Shown in pieces: positions 45,155-64,000 of a DNA stretch of 64,000 nt (the stretch's first letter is position 1; each line of letters begins with the position of its first letter). The notes under the pieces were generated by a model. It was not told the origin of the DNA, searched no databases, and worked only from the letters and a program-made list of their open reading frames with translations. The DNA comes from Unio delphinus (taxonomy: Eukaryota; Mollusca; Bivalvia; Unionida; Unionidae). The DNA lies in assembly GCA_029339505.1 (NCBI GenBank), contig JAQISU010001239.1, positions 8,828,501-8,892,500 of the forward strand, written 5' to 3'. Made by a program: the position numbers and the translations under genes.

Positions 45155-47090
45155 AAAATGTCCACTTCAAAACGCATGGTTATCCGAATGATGTTGAAGC
45201 ATCTGAATCAAAACTGTAATCAAGTTAGACGTGGACATGTAACGCAAACAGGTAGAACACACGATGAAAAAATACACAAGTAAAGAAAACTAAAAGATCT
45301 ACAATTAATTACACAAGAGTTGCAAAGTATTAAAAAGTGAAAGAGTACAGAGCACAGTTTGCCAAACGAATTTTGAAGGAAAAACGCTCGATAGGATATT
45401 CGAAAATATTAAATTGAAGAAAAGCCAGGCATTAGGTTGTAAAGGTGTCGTGGACTAGGTTGGGATGGGATGCTTCCAGAATTATATTTAAGTAGTACAG
45501 AAGACCCACCTTGGCTCGTTTTTGTTAGAAATTGAATTAGTGATAGTGAGATGCAAAACTCCAAGCTCCCAGTCAGCGCTGAAGACAGGTAATTACTAAA
45601 CACACAAAAAGGTGAAATTCAAATAAACAACAATTTAATACCATTCAATAACAGATAGTCTTTCTCAAATGAAATTCAATATTCAAAACCCTGTCACTCG
45701 TCTTTCACTCGACCAAGTGACGGCCTATTTCATCATATGACTTAGTGCGATAGATTTTCCTCCTGTCTTGTGTTCCTACTCATCTGTATTATTTTTTCCC
45801 TTGACTGGTACTCCAGTTCCACTTGAGTCCATTAACTACGTCATTCAAACTTCTGCCTCCGTTCTCCCATTTTCTTGTCTCCCAGAGACTCGGGACCAAC
45901 TGTACTAGGGTATTTCCCTTCTCTGTCTCCTATAGCTCCTCCGGTCACTAAAACCTTCCTGTACGAGCACACAAGGATATTAGCGTATTCCTCTAGCCAT
46001 GTAGACTCACACCAAACAACAATCTATTATCAGATATGATATTACCTTGTTTGATCACGCATTCGTGCACATCAAAATAGCCATACTTTCTGGTATGGTA
46101 TCCACGGTATCAACTGCTTATCATGCATATATCAATAGATTTCATCACATCGGTATATATATATTCTCAGTCTTATTATACAGAATAATATCACATCACA
46201 TAAACAGACGCATTTATGTACATTACATTTCTACAAAGTGTTCACAGATATATACATCTCCATGCGCTGATATATCCTTACACTTACTACAAAGTTATAA
46301 TTCAATTCATCGTTTGCAAATCTAGAATATCACATGAATAAATGCAAGAGGTTACTACGAATTAACCAAATAGCTAAATACAATATTAATTCTTTACATA
46401 AACATTGCTCATATCTCAAAATATGCATGTAGATCAAACACTACAAATGAATCAAATATTAAAACTGAATCTGCCCTAAAAATGATAATTCTACGTACAA
46501 ACGAATCTCGTAATGAAGTATACGTACTGCACATAATTAAAGTACAATTACCCTGCCGTAATAGATAGCGACAATCGAGCAAATAAGCCATTGACCTGTC
46601 CGAAGCTCCTTTGTAAGTCTGTCAAGGGTAGCTTACGACTGCCACTTGATGTTCCGTTCAACTAACATCGGTAATGCATCAGTTACCTGTGAATCGCACG
46701 TGGCTAAATAAAGTGCCAGTAACAAGTTCATATGGCCATGTTATACACAACTGGCTCTGACACCTCGTTGTTTGCAAGGCTGACACTTGTAACAGTTATG
46801 GAGCCGAATAATTAGCCTCAGGATCTAGCATATACATGTTGTAATCTAGTTATTGTTCCTTCTTTACAACGTGACATAGGTGAAGGGTTAAAACAATTGT
46901 TCAAAAAGAACGATGTGACAGTTCTTAGATTGATAAAGCTGCAATTATGATAGCAGCAAATATCTGTATAACTGTAGCAAAGTCTATAAAGACCTTAGAA
47001 GTTGTAGAGGAGGAACGAGTGATGGTGGAGGAAGATTAAAACGTAACTCATTGCTTGACAAAATTGAACAAGGAATAAAATATGCCTTAC
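45155..47090. repeat. Split relative of the 54-kb / 62-kb decayed repeat
   Basis: 45190-45260 resembles 54125-54195 (GAATCAAAACT.TAATCA, AACGCAAACA). 46880-47090 resembles 54320-54540 (GGGTTAAAACAATT, AAAGTCT.TAAAGAC.TTA, GACAAA.TGAA.CAAGGAAT). The middle is occupied by the dispersed repeat (45496-46100) and other AT-rich DNA. In one frame both families read GLKQL(L/F)K, suggesting a dead coding element. Confidence 0.55.
45496..46100. repeat. Dispersed repeat of unknown class, copy 2
   Basis: Second copy of the repeat at 37875-38455, same orientation, with moderate divergence and small indels. Confidence 0.85.
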
Positions 47091-47289
47091 GTTTTGTTTG
47101 AGTAAGCTAGTAAGTTAGAAAAGCTTCATCTTCATCTACTGATATCATCGGGAATTTAATACGCTGGCTTCTAAACTCCTTATCGGATATTGCCAATTTT
47201 TCATATTCAAGGCAAGCATTAATTAGTGTGCTTGCAGTTGTGTGTGGGGGGTGGTGGTTTGGCTTTTTAAAGTACCATTAACATTTTTT

Positions 47290-47440
47290 CAGTCATATTG
47301 CCACGATGTCAGCAGTGTGACAGTTTATAGTGATGTTTAGCACTGAGGTATCATGCCGCAGACATGTACGATGATGTCACATCCACTCACATTATCCTGA
47401 CACCAGGACGACCAGTCCTAGATTTTATGTATAATTTTGA
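47290..47440 (-). mobile_element. SINE tail fragment
   Basis: The reverse complement matches the body of the SINEs at 8705-8965 and 57000-57170 (CATGTCTGCGGCATGAT, AACATCACTATAAACTG). Confidence 0.6.
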
Positions 47441-48762
47441 TGCCGCGTCAGCTACCCTAATATACAAATATTAAAACATACAGTACACCGTTGATGCTAG
47501 AATGATCCATATTTTTTGGATAGTTATAATAAATTGAAACATAAGAATCTGACAAGTCAGTGGAAGATCATTGTAAACTATGTTTATGCACCCCTCCCCT
47601 ATTTTCACATATGCATGTTTCTTGTCTAAAGGACATTTTGAATGGAGAATGATGCTGACACTACCAATGCGAGCCGTTACTCTGTATGCCAATACTGAAA
47701 ACAACATTATGTATTAAAGAGATCGATGCATATTGAGAAAAATTGACATCCAGGCAGATTTTAGATATTCTACTTGTCGATCGTGCCCACTACGAATGAG
47801 AGCTAGCTCTTCTTCCTAACAGACTTAGTATTTCATTGTCTTGACACCGTGATGTAGACGTCTCGTCTATTTAGAGAAAAATACAAAAATTCTAATTCAT
47901 ATACATAGCTACGCCCTAATTTAATTATTAAACAACTTAATAGCTGATAAAGTCACGTGATATCATTAAAAACTTGACAGGAGATAATTTACGAAACTAT
48001 CCAGTCTGGATAAGCGTTGATATTATTGATTTGAAGTGTATTTACGTATACCATTGTAAGTTTTACTAATGTTACTGCTAATACTAGCTAATACTAGTAA
48101 TACTTTAATACAACTACAGGTTGGATTTTTATATACTTTACCAATAACCATGGTCACCTTTATCATGCTTGTCATTAATACTTACAGGTCCGAACCTAAG
48201 TTTTTCAGGGGGGAGGGGGGGGGGCAAACTTGTTATTGGGTTAAGCGAAGGCGCGAAGCGCCGAGTCTTCTAGGGGGAGGGGGGTGTCCGGGTTTAGGAT
48301 GCAAAATGGTGCAATCTGGTGCTATCTGAACCTTGAAAAAGGGATCTAACAAAAGTGACTAAAAACTGCAATGTTTTAAAAACACTAAAAAAAAAATATT
48401 TAAAAAAATAAATAAATAAAAAAGAAATTAAAAATTTGGAACCCCCTTTGCATCTTTTGTCAAAAGCAGTGAATATTTTTTTTAAGGGGGGAGGGGGCGG
48501 ACCCCCTGGGCCCCTATAGCAGGTCCGGCCCTGACGTATATTACTACAACAACCCATTTATATTGGCCGCCATGTATCTTGATCTGAAAAATATATATTA
48601 ACCCTATAACAACAACAACAACAACAACAACAACTATATCAACGATAGTAATGTAATATTATCCTACGCTTATTGGGCATTCTACTTTTCTTTTATAACC
48701 CATCGTACATGATATTAGCAGTAGTAGTAGTGTGTTTGTATTTTGTGGCTTTTTCTTCGAAG
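47441..48762. other. Intergenic with a GC-rich repeat
   Basis: No gene. About 48190-48540 holds a GC-rich element with GGCGCGAAGCGCCGAG, long G-runs and GCAGGTCCGGCCCTGACG at one end, probably a dispersed element. An (AAC)n array is at 48608-48632. The stretch around 48036-48120 resembles 56400-56490, so the duplication below may once have begun here. Confidence 0.5.
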
Positions 48763-48917
48763 GATGTGGTTAATAGAGCAATAGAATGTTTCTTAGTGTA
48801 CATGTCATTAGCTAGATATGGTTTTATATCGAACCCCTTGTCAGCATGAATCATATCGATTGCCAGGTCTGCATTTTATAAATAGTATATGATATCACAC
48901 AACACGCCACACACAGG

Positions 48918-49312
48918 TATATAAGCCTGCGTCGTTATTGCTGTACTTCGGAATTAGTATAGGCTGATACTATCACGGCCTACCTGCTGAAGGTTCTGCG
49001 TGGAAACATGACGGACTGGAAGCGGATTTTATCAAAGCACTAAAATTTCCCTCACGGAACAAAGTTGCTTACTTCGCAGCCTCTCAGGATGTTCGTGTTC
49101 TGAGAACCCCTGATTCCCGGTTCCAGGGTTCGTTCCCGAAGCAACCCCGCAGTCACCGCTAGGTGCGTAGGGGTGGGTGCGACGCCCCGGGACCTCCGCC
49201 TCCACCCCTGCAGTCTTTTTGTCGTGGCTCAGCCACTATTTGAATCTCAAAAAGACGCAGTTGGTGGTAGTGTCAGGTCTCTGGGATAAAGCAGCGCATC
49301 GTCAAGAATTTA
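48918..49312 (+). promoter_or_regulatory. TATA box and GC-rich first-exon-like segment, copy 1
   Basis: TATATAAG at 48918-48925 is followed by a GC-rich stretch that stands out from its AT-rich surroundings and ends at a good splice donor (ACT|GTGAGT, about 49312). An ATG at 49007 opens only 11 codons here. A stem with 13 pairs and one bulged A (CTGCAGTCTTTTTG / CAAAAAGACGCAG, 49208-49260) encloses GTGGCT-C-AGCCAC. It could be the first exon of a non-coding RNA or of an unseen gene. Confidence 0.45.
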
Positions 49313-50789
49313 CTGTGAGTATTTTATCAGTCAAGCTGTCGTTATAATTATCATTAGGATCACAATATATCTATTTTTTATAGTTCTTTTGATCTCAAGG
49401 CACAATTGGTTTGTTTTTTTTTTTTACCTCTTCTATCTCAAGGCAAAGTCAGTTGTGTTGTGATTTATTTCTGATCTTCTAACTGTTTTGTCTTTGTAGC
49501 TATTTCCGATCAACATTTACTATTTTCTTTTCTGCCATTATTTCCCCCTATTCGTTCTACCTCTGTCATCCTAGCCCTATTCCCACCTATATTTTCCACA
49601 ATTAACTCAACTCTTCCCATCCAACTATATGCCAAAACTGCTAATTTTAATACATGTTATTTGTTTGTTTATTCAGCCCATGGTGCTTGCCTTTGATCAT
49701 GTATATTGGCATGACTGCCCTTGTGAAAGTCAAGATAACATTGATGTGTTTACATTAGTTTATCAGCTACTAATTTACAGGTAGAAGGAACTTTTCTCAT
49801 CGTTGTGTATCAAAGCTTACCCTGTGACTAGACTAAATTAGTTTGACAATGATTTTTTTGTTGATTTGCTTGTTGACTTGCATATTAAAAGTCTAAACCA
49901 ACTTGAAGCACGGTAAAATTAGCAATCGTGTCAGCATTTTATGGTGTATACACGTGAAAAAGAGACATATTTCACTCCGGGATACTTTATTTTGCACACA
50001 TATTTTTTATATTGTAAATTAAATATGTATATAACTGATTTGTATTAAAATAGCGATTTCAATTCTCAAAGCAGTAAGTTTCGCTAGTCAGTACTTTCAT
50101 TATGCAGTCTATAAGTTTTTTTGGAATAATTCGTTGTCTATTTTCAATTAAAGATTATTATAATTAATTACTGTTACGTCTCCTGAAAACCAGACCGTAT
50201 CTTATCTTAGGCATAAATATCCACACTTATCCTTCTGTATCACAGCTTCCAATGATGTGGTCGCTTATTAAAAACTCTCACACTTTTAAAATACTTTTTG
50301 CATGTTCATGGTCAATCTTCCTTCTTAATTCGCTCAACCCTTTTTATTTATATTAATTTTAATTTTATCTTGTACTTTCTCCCTCCCTACCCCCCCCCCC
50401 GTCCTAGGACGGGTGGTAACTAGATGTACCTTAAACTGTATCTCTGCATGAATATATAGTTATTTCTTCTTTCTTTAATTAATTTTCTTATTTCAATTAC
50501 ACTCTAACATTTAGATATGAGCACTTTATCTGATGCGCTGTTGCATTGTATCGTCTAACATTATCTTCTTTTTCCAAAATAATGCAACCATCTGTAATAT
50601 ATCTTCGTTTCGTCAACCTCCCACCCCACCAAAGTCACTTCCAAGGTATTTACCCGCTTTCGTCTGTTTCCTACTTGTGTTATACTTCTTTAAGTTTCTT
50701 TATGCATTTATTTTCAAATTCATTCAAATGGTTTCTTTGAGGCTCTGTCCAGTTAGTCAGCTATTCTTCTTTGTGTATATTTCGTTCAG

Positions 50790-50835
<46 letters not shown>

Positions 50836-51583
50836 AATGGATTTATGTCTCAACGCCTTTACCCAACCCCTATTTGAGTATTGAGTAGGTTGCTCCACTC
50901 CGGATAGTAGGTGTTAAACCATATAGTATCTAAATGAATGAGCAGTTTGTCTCATCTTAAGATTTTTTTAAGAATACATTGATTTAACATTGATTTTTTT
51001 AAATAGTTTTTTTTGGAGAAAACAAAAAGGAAACGAAACAAAATGCTGTAAAGAAAATGACGTGATGCAATAACTATTAATAGCTGATAGAGATGATTTT
51101 TATTTAAGATATATTGTTTAGCTATATCTTTCACCGGGAGGATATTTCCTAAAGGAAAGTGAAGCAACCTGTTTGATACTATCTCCTTTTGATTGTTTCA
51201 TCTACTGAATTATCATCTTCTGGTTATATGCTGATAGTGTCATGGCGTTAATATCTTATTGTCTGAAAAACGTAGAGGAAGACATACTCTGGAACTGGGA
51301 CTTTTCTTTTATGCTTCAAGAAGAAATGGAATGTAGAGAAAACACTTTTCAAATAGAGACTGTGAAGTAAGCAACATTTCATCTGTGATGAAACTCTAAT
51401 CTCTGATAAAACTCTTCCTCCGTCATGTGACCAGGTGTGTATGATTAACCACGGCGGATAGGACATGATAGCAAGGTCTTATCTGGGCAAATGTTGACAA
51501 ATAAAAGATATGAATGTTTTAATCTCTTCGCGTTTTTTCTCGAATAAAAAATGCCTATTCTTCAATTGAACCATTAATGAACA

Positions 51584-51586
51584 CAG

Positions 51587-51661
<75 letters not shown>

Positions 51662-51666
51662 CTCTC

Positions 51667-51716
<50 letters not shown>
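51584..51716. repeat. (TA)n arrays in copy 1
   Basis: Two TA arrays split by CCTCTCTCTGTC. The matching site in copy 2 (60558-60758) has also gained two CT arrays. Confidence 0.95.
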
Positions 51717-51718
<2 letters not shown>

Positions 51719-54099
51719 TCTGTATCTCTTAGATAATTACCTAAAAATCTATATAGTATTAACAACCCAAACTGTTTCTGATCTTATTATAGAATCCTAT
51801 TATATACCTGGAATACTACTTTCCATTTCATGTTTTTACAAATATATTTAAAACGTTTAAAATACACTGAAAATAGGTTCTCTTCATCCATCACTTGATT
51901 AACCAAAATTTTTTCATTTCGTATAAAAACAGTAGATTCTTAACTTTATTTACCCTATAATCGCATTGTACGCCCCATGTAAATAGTAGGTTATTGTTTT
52001 AGGGATCTATCATCAGTCATCTTTAAAATTTGAAACAGTACTCAAGAATTCTGCTATATCAACATCTTACTACTCGCGTTGCCATTCTACTCAACATTTT
52101 ATAGATAAACACAGTTGGAGTATGTTTTGTAATACCAGTAATATATTTAGAAAATAAAGCATGTACAGCTTCAATGTAATTTGCTTGTTTAAAACAAAAA
52201 ACAACTTCGATCAGATATCTGAACAAATTCGTACTGTATTAGTATTAAATATTTGGAATAGAGTTTTGTGTAGAAAATTTACCAAAACACATAAGTCTTG
52301 TTTTCAAACTTTGTTTTTGCTGCGTGTGCTGATAGCATGTTTCGCCACATATACGCTGCGATTTTAGAAGAGAATACACACCTAATATATTTATAATAAG
52401 ATGCCGTCTCTATTGAGCATTCACCAAAATACAAACTTTTTTATTCACTCAAATATGCTCCTTTTTATATATACAAAGTAAAGTTTTAGATTTCTTGAAA
52501 TTTAAATTGAAACCGAGCTCAGTGACTAGCATTTAAAATATGAAGATTTCCAACTGTTGCGACAATAGTTTGGACATCTGTAATTTAATTTTTCTGGAAT
52601 ATGAAGGCTGTTTGTTCAGTAATACACACACATACGCATGAACACGAATGCCAAAGTGCGTTAACCCAGATCTTTTTTTTATTCTAGTGTTCGACAACAT
52701 ACTTTTTTTTCCATTAATGATTAAATAGTGTGAACCTCACAATAAACAGTTTACTCAGGTAGCGCGCGTCAAACACGGCCACACGTGTAGGCCCACACCC
52801 TTTCAAACAGTCATACTTCAGCGCATAGCGTTACACATCATCGCATAATCCACCAGTAATTTGTTAAGACAATGGTAAACCCTTTTCCTCGTCGCTTCTG
52901 TCACTAGATCTATTGTTTAAGAAACCCTATTCGTTTTCAAAATGTTATAAAAATTATAACAGTTTGATAATTCTCACCATGATGAAGGTATACACGAGGA
53001 ATAAACTCATGATGCGACAACTGGACATACATCACAATTAATTTTACTATATAGTCTTTACATATATTTCTCAGTACTGACCTTTGCACTCTGTGACAAT
53101 TAATACAAATCATATATTAATCTAAAATACCTCCAAAGATGACTTCACTGTGAAGTTCTTGTCAAAGGTTCACCGGTATTGTTTTGAGAGGCTTTACTGT
53201 AAACAGAACAGAATGTAAAAAGAACACAGATTTCACTTCCGGATCATCACCAAGGCCTTATTACTCAAAGTGCACTGTCGCCGAAATACACACAGACAAC
53301 CACACTCTGTGCTCATATTCTCAAGAATATACAATAACCTAATTTAAATACCTACCAAAAATGCATCAGTATAACTCTTCTTCTGACACCACCAAAATGA
53401 GAGAGGTAAACATGTTCTAAAAGTATACTAAAACTTCATTCGAGTGTACTGAACTTGAAATACTAATTGTGATGCAATTCCAACTAAAGATCCTTGCACG
53501 GATGCTAATTATGGATGACATTACAAAAGTCTAGCATAGACATCAATTATAATATTAGTGAAGACTACATAAAGAGATATGTTTCAGCTGCATACAAAGG
53601 ACAAGATTGTAAGATTTATATTTTGTCAGATGGAACAACTGGACCAAAAAAAAACATACTTCTTACTCGGGGAGGAGAAGAGCGTTTTTATTTTCTTACT
53701 TTCTTTCTTCTAAAAATCAGCTCAATACAGTATTTACGTGGCGGTTTTCGTTTAGTAAATGACATAACTAAGGAAGGTTTACAAAATCTAATCCTGATAG
53801 TAACTACTACTAGTTAAGGCGGACAGTGGGGATAAGAAGATACTATTTACTTTGAAGAAAGACAGCACAAACAGCCGCTAGAAGAACAGTTACGATAGAA
53901 CGACCGGCTCAGATCATCGAAGAAAAAGAGAGGGAAGAGATTCGTCAAAAACAAACGATTCAGAGGGTAAAGTTTACAAAGAAATACTAGTTTAAACGAG
54001 TCAGTTCATCAATTAGAAGAAGCTTTCAATAAAGTGTATTCCTATTACAAATTACAGATCAAGAAGGAAGGGTTCATAGACTAATTACCACACATGAAG

Positions 54100-54740
54100 A
54101 AAGAGAATTACCTGGTCATCCGACTGCTGTTGAAGTAATTGAATCAAAACTATAATCAATGAAATTAGACGTTGACATCTAACGCAAACATATACAAAAT
54201 ATGCAAGAATACAAAGGAACAGATTACAAATTTAAATTGAAGGAAGAGTTGAAAAAGAAGCACATTTTGGAAAATAACTTAAGAGAAAATATCCATAACG
54301 TAGAATTAAAGGAAAGTGGCCAATCGACAAAGGGTTAAAACAATTATTAAAACATAAAGGTATGATTATTCATTATGATTTTACAACTGTAGTAACGACG
54401 GCAGCAACGCTTTGAATAACTACAGAAAAGTCTCTAAAGACTTTACAAATGATGCGGGAGGATAAACAGGTAGCTCAGTGGTTGACAAAGTGAAACAAGG
54501 AATGAAAATTTTGCCAACTGTTTTAATAAGATAATAAAGCAACAGCATTCCCATATATCGTTGGTAGTGTACTAAACATCATTGCCTACTATCATTGATA
54601 GTGCACTAAGCTTTCTTTCACAACAAGCTAAACATATCATTTCTTTAATATCTGACCAAGTTATTTTGCTTATTTGAGCAATCATTTGGCATGTTTGTAG
54701 TTGTAAATAATGGACATTGTCAAGTTGTGAAGACAGCCAT
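54100..54740 (+). repeat. Decayed coding-like sequence, copy 1
   Basis: Broken frames read KKHILENNLRENIHNVELKE, KGLKQLLK, EKSLKTLQMM and VDKVKQGMK, a helical protein-like pattern with stops. The same stretch is at 62590-63230 and, more diverged, at 45190-47090. Probably a dead gene of a repeated element; family unknown to me. Confidence 0.5.
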
Positions 54741-56531
54741 CATGCATACATCTTACCTGTGGTGGAGAACGTCACTGGTAAAACTGGAAGAGTTTTTGTG
54801 TATTCACACCCAAGCCTCGGTCTTGAGGCGGAAGACAGAAATTTGACGTGCGTAAGAAACTAGGCAGACTTTAATTCAATGAGACCCCAGTATCCAATCA
54901 GGGCTGAGTTATGAAATATGGGCCGGGCACCTGTCTAAATCAGACCCTTATTCTACAGGTCATTTTACCATCACTTCAGTACTAGCCAGGTTTTTTTAAC
55001 CAACTGAGAGCTCTAGTAAATTAGGAAGTGAATTCTACTAGGCGCACTCCAAAATTTCGAATGATCAGCATTCGTAAAAGGTAGAGCGTGAATTCAGACT
55101 TGGAAAGCTTTTCGATAAGAAACTGGTAGTTAAAATAACAGACTACATAACCAAAACAATTAAAGCATGTGGACAGGTGGACAGGTTAGTATTTATGGAA
55201 AATGACCTGAATAACATGACATCAGAACCCGGGTGTGGGGAGGGCTTCTGTTTTCTGCCCAAGTAGGGGTATGTTTAGTCTTTGCACGTGCTGGATCCTT
55301 CCCATCATCTCCCACCCCATGAAAATAAACAAAGAAAGCACCACTAATAACTTTGTTAACAGAAAACTAATTGTTACTTTGATGCCTCAAATAAAATAAC
55401 AAAAATAATCCACATGACAAAGAATGTGTAACAGGAAATATTAAGAAACGTAACACATCATTTTCCTATTGCTTTCCTTTTGCTACATAGATGGACAGGG
55501 AACCTACGTATGGGTAAGTAGGAGGCACATACGTCACAGGGTTAAGTCACGTGGCACTATGCGTAGTGGACATGCCTGTGAAAGTCTCATAAATAAATCC
55601 AAACTTATGGACATGGACAAACAGCACACATAGGACCTTATATGTAATATAATCATACTGAATGACATGTTTAGGTCCAAATTTAAGAGCAGCATGGTTG
55701 TCGATCTTAAATCTGTAAAGACAAGACACGTCTCACCATGATCACACTTAATATAAAATGATTTTTGTTTTCAATAACTTAGAAATGCAACAGTTTCTCA
55801 TTCAAATATAAATTCAAAAGTCAATTTTAAAGTCATAACTGAAAACTAGAAAGAATAAATTTATAGACCGAATAACAACATTTATAAAAAAAAGAAAGGG
55901 AGAAGTGTGTTGTTTTGTGTGTGGGTGGAGGAGTGTCCTCTCCCCCTCATCTTTCACCAATCAAACCAACAAAACTATAAGAAAACTAGAGGGGAAAATC
56001 GATATCAATGCCGTCCTTACACACAAATCTATAACATACACAACAAAAGTAGCACAATACGTATAGCATACATAGGAAACCCTTAGCCAAGGGCACTCCA
56101 AAATGACAAGGAAAGGGAAATCGGCTTAGCAGTTTAAGCCAAGGCCGGACGAACAAACCTTTAGATGACATTAGGAAAAAAATACCCCATCAACAATTGT
56201 CAAAAATTAAAAATAATTTTTGATCAAAATTCTATTATAGACTGGAAAAACACGCACACGCACCATAGGGGGAAACATAGAAAAATTAAAACACTTTTTG
56301 GGGGGATGGGGATGGGGCATCTGTCTGTTGCCCCCCCCCCCCCCAAATAAAAGAAAGTTTCTTAAAGGTAAGATTTTTATGCCCGAATTCGTTGAACATT
56401 ACTATATTCGATGTATATGTATGTATTCCTATTGTAATTTCTACCAATGTTACTTATTATACTAACAATACTTTAATACCACTGTAGGTTTCATTGTTAT
56501 GCCTTTCTTTTATAAATTTCATAATGATCAT

Positions 56532-56533
<2 letters not shown>

Positions 56534-56576
<43 letters not shown>

Positions 56577-56865
56577 CATTATTATTAGTAGAATTAGCAT
56601 TATTATTAGCATTATTATTATTATTAGCATTATTATTAGCATTATTATTGTTATAATTATAATTATTATTAGCATTATTAGTAGTAGTAGTAGCATTATT
56701 ATTAGCATTATTATTATTAGTGTTATTATTATTATTAGCATTAGTATTATTAGTATTAGCATTATTATTAGCATTATTATTAGTGTTATTATTATTATTA
56801 TTGTTGTTGTTATCATAAACATTATCATTAGCATTATTATTAGCATTATTATTATTATTTATCTA
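56534..56865. repeat. Compound trinucleotide array
   Basis: A TAG array followed by about 290 bp of ATT units interspersed with AGC. Open frames through it are artefacts of the repeat. Confidence 0.95.
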
Positions 56866-56904
56866 ACTACCATATCTACTAGTACTACTAATGTTAGTTC
56901 CAGT

Positions 56905-57170
56905 GTATATGTGGTTAGAGCTTCCGCCTCGGATGCGGGAGGTCGTGGGTTCGAACGCCGACTGAGTCATAAAAAAGACATTTAAAACAATGGTACTTGC
57001 AACTACCTCGTTTAGCCTACAGCATTAAGAGGTTGGTGTTAGGACTGTTCAGACTGGTGTCAGGATAATGTAATTGGGTGGAACATGATGCTACATGTTT
57101 GTGACATGATCTCCCAAATGCTAGAATTTACTAACTGCCACATGCAGACATCATAACTAAATGACTTAAA
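56905..57170 (+). mobile_element. tRNA-derived SINE
   Basis: GTGGTTAGAGCTTCCGCCTC (A-box side) and GTGGGTTCGAACGCC (perfect B box GGTTCGAAC) head a body shared with 8705-8965. A poly-A-like end is near 57170. The tRNA part lacks a full cloverleaf, so it is not a functional tRNA gene. Confidence 0.8.
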
Positions 57171-57199
57171 AAAAAATTAAAGCTACTTTAAAAATACAA

Positions 57200-57258
<59 letters not shown>

Positions 57259-57704
57259 TAATGTCTCTACTATAAAATTAATGTTGTTTCGACTTCGTTT
57301 GTTACAACCCATACTACATTACTATCTGAAATAATAGTAGATGTTAGTAATGAGAGAGAGGCCCGGGCCAGTTCGAGAGTTTGAGGACCCAGTTCCCTGG
57401 ATATATTGAAATTTAGAATACCTAAACAAGCCAATGTACTTTACTATATAAATGATTTATAAGTCAACTAACTATAGAACGAAATGTATTTATTATTTTC
57501 AGAATTTTGTATTTAGAAAATATCGCTTTTCAAGGCCCCTTAGGGGTTGATACACGGGTAAATAGCCTCCCTCTGGGCCTGGATGTACAAGCGGTGGCGG
57601 TGTTTTTCTAGGAGGGAGTGAATTCTCATAGATTGTACTTTAATAATATTTTCACCACAGTAAGTTTATTACGTGTGACACATTCAGACTTGCAGCTTAA
57701 ACTG

Positions 57705-64000
<6,296 letters not shown>

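Larger units (their letters stand above)
48763..55392. repeat. Tandem segmental duplication, copy 1
   Basis: Aligns with 57705-64000 at high identity after a diverged first ~120 bp (offset about 8.94 kb at 48965, about 9.04 kb at 52161, about 8.6 kb at 55390). Contains a TATA box and GC-rich hairpin segment (48918-49312), AT-rich DNA, and a decayed coding-like stretch at 53800-54540. Relative to copy 2 it has about 540 extra bases (about 53238-53777) and lacks about 100 bases near 54780. No intact gene is convincing. Confidence 0.92.
55393..57704. other. Spacer between the duplicated units
   Basis: No gene. G- and C-runs near 56280-56345, a (TAG)n then (ATT)n compound array at 56534-56865, a SINE at 56905-57170, and a (CT)n(CA)n array at 57201-57256. 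Confidence 0.6.

Noticed and set aside
48069..48329. Open frame with a Gly-rich tail
   Set aside because: Runs through a GC-rich dispersed repeat with G-runs; not a gene.
50533..50796. 87-codon open frame, repeated at 59492
   Set aside because: Conserved only because the DNA is duplicated; extends into a TA array in copy 2 and has no protein-like features.
52161..52367. 68-codon open frame, repeated at 61204
   Set aside because: Present in both duplicates but short, with no motif, no upstream signals and amino-acid changes without bias towards silent sites.
53515..53817. 100-codon open frame in duplication copy 1
   Set aside because: Mostly inside the ~540-bp stretch missing from copy 2; no recognisable domain.
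56905..56980. Possible functional tRNA gene
   Set aside because: Has A- and B-box-like words but no closing acceptor stem, and is followed by a SINE body found elsewhere in the window.
56457..56985. Long open frames on both strands
   Set aside because: They come from the ATT/TAG array and have no complexity.

Overview
This is a window of animal (eukaryotic) nuclear DNA. It is AT-rich, dense in dinucleotide microsatellites, and carries spliced genes with GT-AG introns, tRNA-derived SINEs, decayed LINEs and large tandem duplications. The repeat style and the small secreted C-type lectins fit a marine invertebrate, most likely a lophotrochozoan such as a mollusc. The taxon is an inference; nothing here proves it.

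Region by region: 1-6134 holds a C-type lectin gene on the minus strand whose last exon runs off the window. 6135-9100 is intergenic and contains a SINE. 9101-25837 is one whole Maverick/Polinton element of about 16.7 kb, with 156-bp terminal inverted repeats and a TATTGG target duplication. 25838-26960 is a decayed LINE. 28999-33622 is a second, complete copy of the lectin gene. 34068-35170 is a 5'-truncated L2/CR1-like LINE, and 36095-37230 is another decayed LINE. 37430-38790 is a local duplication around a dispersed repeat that recurs at 45496-46100. 42418-44674 is a two-exon DHHC palmitoyltransferase gene. From about 48760 to the end there is a tandem duplication with a period of about 8.9 kb, with no confident protein gene.

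The Polinton is the centrepiece. Its left half reads rightwards and codes for virion parts: a charged coiled-coil protein, a small amphipathic protein, a double-jelly-roll major capsid protein, a pVI-like lytic protein, an adenain-type protease, a spike-like protein, a two-helix membrane protein and an unusually long penton-like minor capsid protein. The centre holds a repeat block and a promoter-like stem-loop. The right half codes for replication, integration and packaging: an HNH nuclease, a zinc protein, a protein-primed DNA polymerase B that appears fused to an SF1 helicase and a second HNH domain, an RVE integrase, a zinc-ribbon/phospholipase A2 protein and an A32-like ATPase. Together this is the gene set expected of an integrated virus able to copy its DNA, package it, escape endosomes and integrate.

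The copy carries three in-frame stops, a lost start codon and several frameshifts. Most of the frameshifts are one-base contractions of poly-A runs. They may be real decay or assembly errors, and this decides how intact the element is.
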